Below, one piece after another: positions 20,929 through 28,766 of a stretch of 28,766 bases of DNA. The position numbers were made by a program, and so were the translations under genes. The DNA is from Chondrus crispus (taxonomy: Eukaryota; Rhodophyta; Florideophyceae; Gigartinales; Gigartinaceae). Numbering within the stretch: the stretch's first letter is position 1; each line of letters opens with the position of its first letter. The DNA is taken from assembly GCF_000350225.1 (NCBI RefSeq), contig NW_005179240.1, positions 31,458-60,223 of the forward strand. Reading direction: 5' to 3'. A model generated the notes under the pieces. It was not told the origin of the DNA and searched no databases. It worked only from the letters and a program-made list of their open reading frames with translations.

Positions 20929-23434
20929 CCCTTCCCCAATGGCTCAAATTGAACACATTTTATGAATATTAAAATTAAAATTGCTTCCAGCCCACCCATT
21001 CTCTTTGTTTCTGTCTCAACTGACGCGGACTGGTGTCTTTCGATCGCCACACAGCCTCTCATGATTGTTGGTGAATCATAATGCCAGCAATGTTCAAAAC
21101 ATTTCTCCAATTGCCCGTGACAATAATTGTAGCAAGATGGCTTTATTTGAAACAGTAATTTTCGAGTCAAGGATTACTCAGGAGATCAATGCTGTCCGAT
21201 AGACACAATAAAGCCGACGCCGCAGCCATTGGAACAACGGCAGTGGCGCCCATGGAATCAATGTTGAGTGTTGGTGTACTCGCTGTGTATTCGTGACCAT
21301 CTTTCAGCTTCTTTTGCGCTTTACGCGCTTGATGTTTCTCGTCCCTTTGTCGCTTCTTCGTCAATCTTTCAGCGGCCTTTTGTGCAGTACGAATTCTGCG
21401 ATCTTCCTCGCGTTTCTGTCGTGCTTCATGCTTTGCCTTTTGAGATTCGGCCTTTTCCAAAGCGCGGAATTGTTTGGCATTTTCTTTTTGTTTTGCTTCG
21501 TCAGCAGCCTTACTAATTTCGTCCTTCCTTATTTGCACGGCTTCGTCCGCAGTGACATACTCAGCCCTCTTACCACAAAAAGCTATTGCCAGAGACCCAT
21601 TTCTGTCTGACTTTCCTCGTGGTACTGGTTTTATACCCATCAGGACATTGTTAACCGTTTGCCTTGTTTTGAGAGTCATGGTCATTTTCTGTAAGGCAGC
21701 AGGTGCGGGGAGCCCAGAGGCCAAAGTTTCTCTAACTTCGAGGAGTGTTTCTTCGTCAATATGCCGTGTTTTAAGAACAGGCCGAAAATCGTAGCGCCTA
21801 TTGCCTCCTGACGGTAAACGTGACTCAACGCTGTCACCCTTATCGAAGTTTTTCAGAAAACGAAAGTCCATAGGCCACAACCCAATCTCAGAGAAAGACT
21901 TTCTCATAATCTCATTATAAATTGTGGCATGGCCGGCGGTACCAAGCTTCAGCTTAAACCCCATGCTGTGTGTATTAACGAGGGACATTCTAAGTAATGA
22001 GTCTCGGGTTCGCCGAGCTGTAGTCTGAAATATTTTGTTCACAAGTCTGCCACACGGCTGCAGAAAGTGTGTCGTATTGGCCGGTAGAATTATGACTTCA
22101 ATATTGAGGCTGACACACAACTCAATCCATTCCATTCCTTTTCTTGATGCATGCCCGTCCAAGAACAGCAATACACGTTTTTCGTGTGGTACGAACTTAC
22201 GAATGTAGCAGTTAAAGTGCTGGATAAAAACAGGTAGCATTTCCATATTCATGGAACCCTTTTCGGTACAACGGATGACCGTGTCACTCAGCATCCATCT
22301 AGGAGACGCAAGCTAGTGTACATCCCCATTCTCTCCTGTGAAGCTGCTTTTGTCCAGAGGCTTTCACCAGCTCTGCATTACGTTTTTTCCTGCAGCTATG
22401 AAAAACAGTGGGGGAATTTTGCCGGATGCCGAAGTAACTATCGTTGCCGTAAGATGTGTACCAGAGCTCTTTTGTGTCGCTGTGAATCCCCCATGGTTCG
22501 TTTTCGAGGATCCAAATTTTTTCTCCCTCTCACCAAACTCTCCGTCAATATGTGTCTCGTCCATATTCCAAATTAAGTCTGGATCATCAAGAATTGCAGG
22601 GTGACGCCGATCTACTTGGCGAAGGGCGTCAACAAAAGACTTTGCATGGTCATAGTTCTCCCCTTTGAGACGCGTGATGTCTTTGTTTTCATCACTGCGA
22701 TGTGTTATGTCACGATTTAAGGCGCGATAAGTGCGTATAGCATCCATGGAGGGAATGCCTTTGTTATAACCTGGTCTGCCGTCTGCAGCAATTTTGCCCA
22801 GGATGTTCTCAGTCCCGCTGCTCCAACAGCGAAACCATTTGCTGCAGCATACATGAGCCGATTATTTCCCATTTTAGCCTTCGTTTCCGTCCAGGTTGGT
22901 TTCCTTCCCTTTCTGTGTTGCAAAGGGTTGAGAAGTTTGGCAAGAGAGACTTTATCTAACCGTTTAATGCAGTCTTTAATTCGCCATGCAGTAGTCACAG
23001 ATATGGAGCATTGCTTGGAAACGTCACGGACTGTTTTCCCTTTCTCAAAAAGGCCAGCTGCCAACTGTCTGTTCTTCTGCTCTTCTTTTTCTTTAGCGAC
23101 AAGCTTCTTCGCTTGCTTCGTCTGCTTTGGCATTGAGAGACGCATTTTTGGGGTGTTGGAACGTTGGCTGGTGGCAATTTGGACCGTCTCGAGGGAATGG
23201 AGCGCCAAAGTTGGACATGGATGAGGAGATGACCTTGGGAGCAGTAGTTTTTGTATTTAGGCGCGCAACTTTGCGACACTGTACCACAGCAATGTTTCTC
23301 GGGGATTTCCCAGTGTAATCTTGGCACCTGTGGACAGCCTGTGGGGTCTCAGTGGGATGTTTTATTCGATAATGTCTATTGATTGGCAATGTTTCAATTA
23401 AAGCCGGTTTTCAATTTGAGCCATTGGGGAAGGG
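20929..23434 (-). mobile_element. P-family pogo-like transposon (P2) with perfect 25-bp inverted ends
   Basis: The left end from 20929 begins CCCTTCCCCAATGGCTCAAA and continues TTGAA. The same 25 bases read inward from 23434 on the other strand. Both ends abut TA (20927-20928 and 23435-23436), the pogo/Tc1-mariner target. The 2,506 bp element contains one minus-strand transposase and nothing else. Confidence 0.88.
21167..23145 (-). pseudogene. Pogo-like DDE_1 transposase P2, one frameshift and two stops
   Basis: The start is the ATG at 23145 (MRLSMPKQTKQ); the in-frame TTG upstream is unnecessary. It has a basic N-terminus, a helix-turn-helix (VRDVSKQCSISVTTAWRIKD), then a one-base loss in an A run (22792-22795) that shifts into KIAADGRPGYNKG. 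The core holds IWNMDETHID (first Asp) and LFLDGHASRKG (second Asp). The third site is FLQPCGRLV, where P1 has FLQPCDNAV, so the third Asp is Gly. In-frame stops are TGA at 22364-22366 and TAG at 22313-22315. The C-terminus is a Lys/Glu/Ala coiled coil (KAADEAKQKENAKQ and following). Length is about 660 residues, matching P1. Confidence 0.87.
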
Positions 23435-23619
23435 TACTACCTCCGAAACTTGATTATCTCGCTCAGTAACGTCTATCCTTCTAACAATTGGCCCGTATGT
23501 ACTGTGGTGGTGACACGTATACGTAGACACTGCTGTATTATTATGTATAGCTTCCTTGTTGCACGGTTGTTGAGTACAGCGCCCTCTCGATAACTGCAAT
23601 CCCCTATATGTGCAACTCC

Positions 23620-23676
23620 CCGATAAATAAAACGCCAACTGCGGAACCGTTCCGCAGTTAGCGTTTCATTTATCGG
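23620..23676. repeat. Imperfect palindrome, 28-bp arms, left end of the Tigger-like element
   Basis: The arm at 23620-23647 is inverted at 23649-23676 around a single base, with two mismatches; the core is aactgcggaac / gttccgcagtt. It lies just inside the left terminal repeat and is followed immediately by another palindrome (23674-23694). Confidence 0.9.
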
Positions 23677-23694
23677 AGATGGTTACCATCTCCG
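23674..23694. repeat. Perfect palindrome, 10-bp arms
   Basis: CGGAGATGGT and ACCATCTCCG are exact inverses around one T. It overlaps the end of the preceding palindrome by three bases, so the two form back-to-back hairpins. Confidence 0.9.
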
Positions 23695-25511
23695 TAGTAG
23701 CTTAAAAATTATAAAAATATAGGACCGTTTCAGATTCGATGACTGCAACAGCCCTAACAAATGTCCAGAGCTTCAATTTGGCCCAAATATGTTCCAACCG
23801 TTACTTATCCAGTTAGAACCGTTGCAAAAAGTGTCCGTTTACATGACCGGCGGAAGTAAACAACCAAACACAGCTATTGTTTCAATTTATAAACCTCCGA
23901 AACTGTCGCAGAATGTGTGCAAGTTGCCCCTCATTCGCCCAAGCCCCTCCACTGCGTGGAGTCCACACATCAGCAATACTGTCCCCTTTTCCACTACTGC
24001 CCTATAATGGTGGTCATTTCGTTGACCCTCGCCCAAGAAAACAAATTTGTGAGCATGTGACGTTTCAAAAAGCCAAGGGGATACAATGACTTTGCAGAAA
24101 ATTTCGAAATGGGCGCAGAAAAATTCAAGCTGACCCAGCTTCCAAGCCGAGCCACCATTTCGCGAACTTTAAAGAACTCCGCCAATTTATTAACACGTCA
24201 AAACCACGAAATTGAAAAATTCGAATTAGGCAGGGAAAAAACCATGCCCTAGAGACAGCATTGTTTGGTTGGGTGATAATTCGGCAAGCGAGGATGGTCA
24301 ATATAAGTGGCGATATAATTTGCTCAAAAGCTCGCCGGATTCGAGATCAGGCGAATCAGAGGGTTACAGATGCGGAAAAATCCGAATTAAAATTTTCGGT
24401 GGGATGGCTGATCAATTTCAAATCTCGATGGGGACTGCGCATTTTCCGATGTCATCGGGAAAGAGGGGACGCTGATATGGCAGCTGTACTTCGTGATTTA
24501 CCGCAAATCAAGAAAAGACTGGAAAAGTACGATGCTAAAGACATTTTTAATACGGACGAATGCGGACTTTTTTTTAAATGGCTCGAGATAAAACAGTTGA
24601 GACTAAACAGCTTCCAGGTCGTAAAATGTCGAAGGACAGAATTACTTTATTATTTTGTTGCAATGCTGATGGCAGAGAAAAATATGAGATGATGGCAATA
24701 TGGCGTTCTTTTCGTCCTCGAGTATTTAAAAAGAAGACCGGACAGGAAGTAGGATTTGATTTCCACGGCAATAAAAGGGATGGATGACGACGGCTTTTTT
24801 TTTAGTTGGCTGGAGCGGTTCAATGGTTATGTCGGGAAGAAGGAAGGCCGCAAAGTTGCTCTTTTGATTGATAATTGCAGCGCCCATGGATCAGTTGGCC
24901 ATTTACCTGCTCTGTCGAACGTTGATGTTATTTTTCTCCCGCCGAACACAACTTTGAAGCTCCAATCACTAGACGCCGGGATAATGGCTGTCTTAAAACT
25001 AAGATATAAACGACTGCAAATGGATCGGGCGATGGATTTAATTGATGAGAATGTCCGAAACATTTACAATGTGGATGTTTTGGTTGCCATGAAGTGGATA
25101 AAGTCCATTTGGACGGACTTGGACAGTTCTATTATAAGCAATTGCTGGAAACATACTGGTTTTCTGGGGATGGAGGGTGCATCGGTGGGTGGATTGGCAG
25201 TTCAAAAAATTCCATTCGATGGAGAGGAAGCATTGGCAGAGCAGGTTAAAGGTTTAGTGCCGCTGCGTACAAGGATGAGTGTTGCCGAACTATTGAATCC
25301 AACTGGCGACAATGATTGTGTACAGGATTTTACAGAAGAAGCAATGGTCGATACGCTGGTTATGGAGGAAGTTATGGAGGATAGGGAAGAACGGGAGTCT
25401 GACGATGAGGTAGTACTTCCGTCCATGAAGGAGCAGCTTCGTGCTTTGGCTCTTACCAAGCGCATTTGCATAGCGAATAGTGGAGCAAGTGGCGTGTTGA
25501 GTGAGTTACAG

Positions 25512-25559
25512 AATATTCAGGCTTTGGTTAGGCGATCGCCTAGTCAAAGCCTGAATATT
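25512..25559. repeat. Palindrome, 24-bp arms, inside the Tigger-like coding region
   Basis: The arms 25512-25535 and 25536-25559 are inverses around gcga/tcgc with two mismatches. It is translated in frame as QALVRRSPSQSLNI and abuts an even larger palindrome. Confidence 0.92.
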
Positions 25560-25562
25560 TTG

Positions 25563-25618
25563 GACTGCCTTTGGCCGTTGACCATCTGTCGACAGATGGT
25601 CAACGGCCAAAGGCAGTC
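25563..25618. repeat. Perfect 56-bp palindrome inside the Tigger-like coding region
   Basis: The 28-base arms (25563-25590 and 25591-25618) are exact inverses meeting at gtc/gac with no spacer. Allowing one mismatch, the arms extend to about 25557-25624. It stays open in the transposase frame (CLWPLTICRQMVNGQRQ), just before the conserved RQSKIDMF end. Confidence 0.95.
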
Positions 25619-25720
25619 GAAAATAGATATGTTTTTAAGTAAAACTTTTGAGGTTTCCGATCTTGGAATCCTATTGGATGTATGCTAGGGTCTATCCTAA
25701 GGCTTGCTAACTGAAACCAC

Positions 25721-25769
25721 GCGGTAACTGCAACAGAGGGGGGTCTCCCCAGGTGTTGCAGTTATCGCG
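25721..25769. repeat. Hairpin at the right end of the Tigger-like element
   Basis: GCGGTAACTGCAAC is inverted as GTTGCAGTTATCGC, 13 of 14 pairs, with an inner ggggg/ccc stem. The outer arm is part of the terminal repeat, so the end carries two inverted copies of the gataactgcaa motif. Confidence 0.75.
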
Positions 25770-25778
25770 AGGGTACTG

Positions 25779-25989
25779 ATATGCGAGAAAGGTCTACTAG
25801 ATATTTCCGGCAAATGAGACCTTCGTGCGCAAAGACTGACAAAAAGCACAAAGACTCAGTCATTACCGAAAACGGCAGATTCCTACCCACATATGAAGAA
25901 ATTTGGAATTTATTCAGCACTTGTTATGAGAGGGTGTGTACCCCTTTTGTACTTGTTGATTACACTAATACTGCACGAATACTCATATC
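25779..25989. other. Short non-coding gap
   Basis: AT-rich sequence between the Tigger-like element and the 3' end of copy X3. I see no repeats or conserved frame. It may include the worn 3' terminus of X3. Confidence 0.3.
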
Positions 25990-27315
25990 CTACTGTAGCA
26001 CGAAATCATAACGATCGCTGTCCCTATCAAGAGCATACAGCTCCAGACCAAGACGGCGGCGGCGCTTTGCACGATATTTCTCCTGCACACGCCTCCTTTT
26101 CATGACAGTCTCCTCCCCAATTGCATACTGTCGGATTTTGATATGGTTATGACAGTCCAAACCAGCAGCTTGCAGCGGATGCCACTTGATATGAAGATTT
26201 GTAAGACTGATACACATCCCAAAAATCTTATCATAGCTCTTTTCCGCCTACCTGTACTTGCTTGATAGGATATTTCAATTTGTGCACAGTCTCCCGAAAA
26301 AATTCACCACAATAATACGACCTGAAGAAATGTTCTCGTTTTGCGCCTCATCATATATCGACAAGTGTCCATTAATTGGCTTGCGTCTCGGAATAACGGA
26401 CCGTAAAAATTCACCTGATCCTTGATAGCCTTTGTCAGCCAGTAAATCCCAGCTATCATCATAGTTGTCACACAGAATTCCAACATCAGCAATGTCCAGT
26501 TCTCCGTCTTTCTTGCTCATAGCGTCGGTATGAAACTCCTCCATCTTTCTCATAATATCAATGTAAGCCACTGATCCTGGATAATGATCGGGACATCCAA
26601 TTGCCTGACGGTTTGGCAGAACCGATACCCCCACCTTGTAACCATAAAGCTTATGTTTACCGCTGAAATACCTTTTACCGTCCTCCATAGTTCCACTTGG
26701 CCTATATGCTTGCTGAAAAGTGACTTCAGTGGCATAGCGGCAAAATTTAAACGTCTCGAACGTTTGCTGCCTTTCAATCATCCTCTTCATAGTCCAGAAT
26801 TCGCCCAGATTTAGAACTAGAGCTTCATAAAGTTCCTCGTTAACGACGTCGATAAATTTCATAACGGAGGGCTCGAATGTAGGACCGCTTACTCCGAAGA
26901 GCGTTCCTTGGTAGTCCCACTGTCCGCCGTGCTTGAGTGCTGTTAGCACGAACATCAACACATCTTTGCCACTAAATTTTGACTTCCGTCCTCGACCGAC
27001 GTTCCAAGACTTCGTAACATAATCTTGTAGCAGAAGCCACAGTTTACCAAATTCATTTACATCAAAATTTGTCATTTGGATGACTGCCTCAGAACCTCCT
27101 GTGTTGTGAAATGTATAAAACACAGGGGAGCTGGAGGCACATTCCTCGTCTGAGTCTTCTTTTAGGGCGTCGATATCATATTCATCTATGATTGCCTCGC
27201 GCTCAACAGCGACGTCGGCGAGTAGCCTCAAGGCATTGTTTGCGTCAAGGTTCTCTGCGAAAGCTTCATTTGCAGAAGTAACACGATCCCCTGAACGGTT
27301 GGGGGATCTCGGCAT
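25990..27315 (-). pseudogene. DDE_Tnp_4-like transposase copy X3, two stops and lost active-site residues
   Basis: The family-like start is the ATG at 27315 (MPRSPNRSGDRV); the frame is open 63 codons further but that part reads through another repeat. There are 346 codons to TGA at 26275-26277; the frame then continues past TAG at 26248-26250 to 25990. The TAG replaces the Trp of KYRWGEK in X1. Blocks: LRLLADVAVERE, MTNFDVNEFG, GRGRKSKFSGKDVL, GGQWDYQG, ATEVTFQQ (Glu at 197 where X2 has Asp), YFSGKHKLYGYKVGVSVL, ADKGYQG (Asp kept, about 294), then VVNFFGR (Val at 337 where X1 and X2 have the catalytic Glu). It is the longest copy, but it lacks two presumed catalytic residues. Confidence 0.87.
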
Positions 27316-27390
27316 ATTGAAGAGAGGAACTGTGAAACGGAAGGCGGTTGAGCAGGGTGCTGGTGAGTGTTTGCTCGATAGGTGTGTAAT

Positions 27391-27987
27391 TGGGCGACTC
27401 CGAAAAACATAAATTGTGTACACACAAATTTCCTTGTGTATGTGTGTCGTATTTTGTGCCTTAGCACGGAAATGCATGTGAACAAAAATTTGTGTAAGAC
27501 ACATTTAATGCCAATTCACCCTCAGTGAGGTGTCAGCACGCCGGCGGACGGATTGCGGTACCCCCTTCACGCCCTATCCTATGATACTGACGAAGGAGCC
27601 GCCGGCTTGGGGACAAATATCGGGTGCCGGCTCCTCGTCGGAGTCGGCAACATGAGCCATGTAGACGTTGGGCTGCGGGGTTGGACAGCGGCTGATACGA
27701 CGGAGGGAAAGTGTGGAGGGAGGCCAGATCGAAATAGGAATGAGGTTGCCGAGGGGTGGGATGGGTTGATCGGACAGATCGCAGAGAAATATTTGAGCAC
27801 ATGGTATGATATAGGGTGGTATAGGTGGGTGCGGATGTGCGTTTGTGTCTGTGCACAAACAATTACATCGGGAGGGGAACGAAGAGCAAATCGGCGGTTT
27901 GTGTATGCACAAACACCTCCGACTCAATCAAAATCGGCGGATTTGCGCATACAAAAAATGTATTTTTATGTTTTTCGGAGTCGCCCA
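27391..27987. mobile_element. Non-autonomous element with 23-bp perfect inverted ends
   Basis: T plus GGGCGACTCCGAAAAACATA plus AA at 27391-27413 is repeated exactly and inverted at 27965-27987, defining a 597-bp unit. Inside are repeated hairpins of the form GTTTGTG...CACAAAC (about 27842-27862 and 27897-27914) and a direct repeat, cggcggtttgtgtatgca / cggcggatttgcgcatac. Neither flank shows a clear target duplication. A 172-codon plus-strand frame crosses it but reads through the terminal repeat and is probably chance. The superfamily is uncertain; the GGGC start and AT-rich interior would suit a Harbinger-type MITE. Confidence 0.65.
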
Positions 27988-28273
27988 TTGCTATGTGAAT
28001 TGAGTACAGTATGTATCTTGATTGTGGTTGCCGCTGTCATACGCAAAAGGGCGGGGTTCAGTAAAAAATGAATATCTGCATTTCGATATGATTTATGATA
28101 ACGGGTACTCTTTTGCGCAACATCTCAGTCTTTACGCAAAGAGAAGGTTTGTTTCGTGATGGCAAGGATTCATAGTGATTCGATCATTATCTCTACAGTA
28201 TGCACGTATTTGTCGAAAAGGCCTACTGTATACGGTGGATTGGAGGTTTGCTTTGCTTTTAAATGTTTGAAAA
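27988..28273. other. No gene seen
   Basis: AT-rich sequence with no conserved frame or clear repeat. Confidence 0.3.
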
Positions 28274-28304
28274 GTGTCCCAAATTAACCTGTTCTGAAGG
28301 GTAG
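28274..28304. repeat. Pogo-type end motif joined to an LTR-end-like motif
   Basis: GTGTCCCAAATTAACCTG (28274-28291) is followed directly by ttctgaagggtag. The inverse arrangement occurs at 5154-5182, and the first half also resembles 18905-18922. This marks a dispersed repeat, perhaps an LTR that ends CTACCCTTCAGAACA on the minus strand. Confidence 0.4.
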
Positions 28305-28766
28305 CACGCGGCGCGCCGAAAAGTTTCGACGGAGGAAACCTTTGCACACGCGCCCCGCCGCGTCCACGCGCACGTGTGTCCACGCGTGCACGTGTGCTGC
28401 CCCGCTGGGCCGCGGCCCGCCGCGCTGTCCCACTCCCGGCAACGGCCGCCGCCGCTCCACCACAACATCCCCGCGGCCGCGTGACACGCGCGCGCCGCCC
28501 CCGCGCACAGCACGCAGCCGAGTCGCAGCCACAATACCCCGCAGCCACACGTTGCGCGGAGCGCCGCCTCCCGATTGGGTCGCATCCCGCCCCGCGCGTC
28601 CGGGAATGCCGCGTCCCGCGCCCGCCGCAACCGTCAACACCCCCCTTCCAACTCTGTACAACGCCGCGACACCGCCCCGCACCCCTCCCACGGCGTCGCG
28701 CCCGCGCCGCGCTGCCCGCCCCTGACGCCACGCCGCGCCTCCACCGCGCCCGCCCCCCCGCCGCTC
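28305..28766. other. Very GC-rich edge, LTR-like composition
   Basis: Strongly GC- and CpG-rich sequence with CACGTG at 28371 and 28389, like the CACGTG-rich insertions A and B. Long frames exist in several registers on both strands, but all are Arg/Ala/Pro/Gly-rich, as expected from composition alone, and none resembles a known protein. It is probably part of another LTR-like repeat continuing past the window. Confidence 0.35.

Larger units (their letters stand above)
24086..25688 (+). pseudogene. Tigger-like DDE_1 transposase, about five frameshifts
   Basis: A candidate start is the ATG at 24086 (MTLQKISKWAQK). A shift near 24115 leads to KFKLTQLPSRATISRTLKN, the CENP-B-type first DNA-binding domain. 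A shift near 24250 leads to ETALFGWVIIRQ, SVGWLINFKSRWGLR and DIFNTDECGLFFK (first Asp). A shift at the T8/A3 run (24568-24578) leads to MARDKTVETKQLPGRK and ITLLFCCNADGREK. Two more, near 24780 and in the T9 run (24795-24803), lead to FSWLERFN, LLIDNCSAHG (second Asp), LPPNTTLKLQSLDAGIM (third Asp), AMKWIKSIW and NCWKHTG. The C-terminus ends RQSKIDMFL just after two large palindromes. The catalytic triad is intact; frameshifts disable it. Confidence 0.87.
23577..25778 (+). mobile_element. Tigger-like pogo transposon with inverted ends
   Basis: The left end, after TA at 23575-23576, is CAGCGCCCTCTCGATAACTG followed by CAA. The right end read inward from 25778 is CAGTACCCTCGCGATAACTG followed by CAA. 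That is 20 of 23 bases matching. CAG...CTG ends with a TA target are the Tigger/pogo pattern. The right flank is ATA, so the duplication is offset by one base. The 2.2 kb length fits one transposase, which lies inside. Strong palindromes sit next to both ends. Confidence 0.85.

Noticed and set aside
27553..28071. 172-codon plus-strand frame
   Set aside because: It crosses the inverted terminal repeat and hairpins of the 597-bp element; no recognisable domain.
28132..28731. Long frames on both strands of the GC-rich right edge
   Set aside because: Overlapping open frames in several registers with Arg/Ala/Pro/Gly bias are expected from GC content.
1..28766. CRISPR array, tRNA, rRNA, or viral gene
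   Set aside because: No regular spacer-repeat pattern, cloverleaf or rRNA core sequence was seen, and all recognisable proteins are transposon enzymes.

Overview
This window reads as a transposon graveyard from a eukaryotic nuclear genome. I see no credible host gene, no tRNA or rRNA, no CRISPR array, and no bacterial operon or ribosome-binding-site layout. The recognisable proteins are eukaryotic-type cut-and-paste transposases: pogo/Tigger/Jerky-like DDE_1 enzymes, a PIF/Harbinger enzyme, a DDE_Tnp_4-like family in three copies, and a PiggyBac/IS4-like enzyme. There are also insertions that look like solo LTRs. The mixture and the moderate GC content would suit a TE-rich protist such as a red alga or an oomycete, but the species is an inference I cannot confirm.

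Layout, left to right. A GC-rich edge and a small pogo-type MITE (364-638) come first. A pogo-like transposase with one stop and one frameshift follows (1341-3042). DDE_Tnp_4-like copy X1 is on the minus strand (3323-4521). A 3.7 kb element (5827-9520) encodes, on the minus strand, an AT-hook plus DDE transposase followed by a YqaJ-like PD-(D/E)XK nuclease and a Cys/His-rich tail. Two minisatellites lie beyond it. A broken gene of unknown function (10091-11302, plus) converges on a broken PIF/Harbinger transposase (12028-13207, minus).

The centre (13484-18886) is one pogo-like transposase gene (P1) cut into three pieces by two LTR-like insertions: A (13828-14496, target duplication CCTGC) and B (15277-18047, target duplication ATAAT). 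Insertion B itself contains a complete, decayed pogo-like transposon C (15661-17756). Removing A and B leaves one 651-codon frame with only two nonsense codons. The net lengths of A and B are 669 and 675 bp.

To the right are copy X2 (19221-20579, minus), a second P-family transposon with perfect 25-bp inverted ends (20929-23434), and a Tigger-like transposon with clear inverted ends and unusually large palindromes (23577-25778). They are followed by copy X3 (25990-27315, minus), a 0.6 kb element with 23-bp inverted ends (27391-27987), and a very GC-rich edge.

Every transposase is broken by stops, frameshifts or lost catalytic residues, so nothing here looks able to move by itself. Several frameshifts fall in homopolymer runs. 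Several stops replace conserved Trp or Gln codons. All alignments were made by eye.
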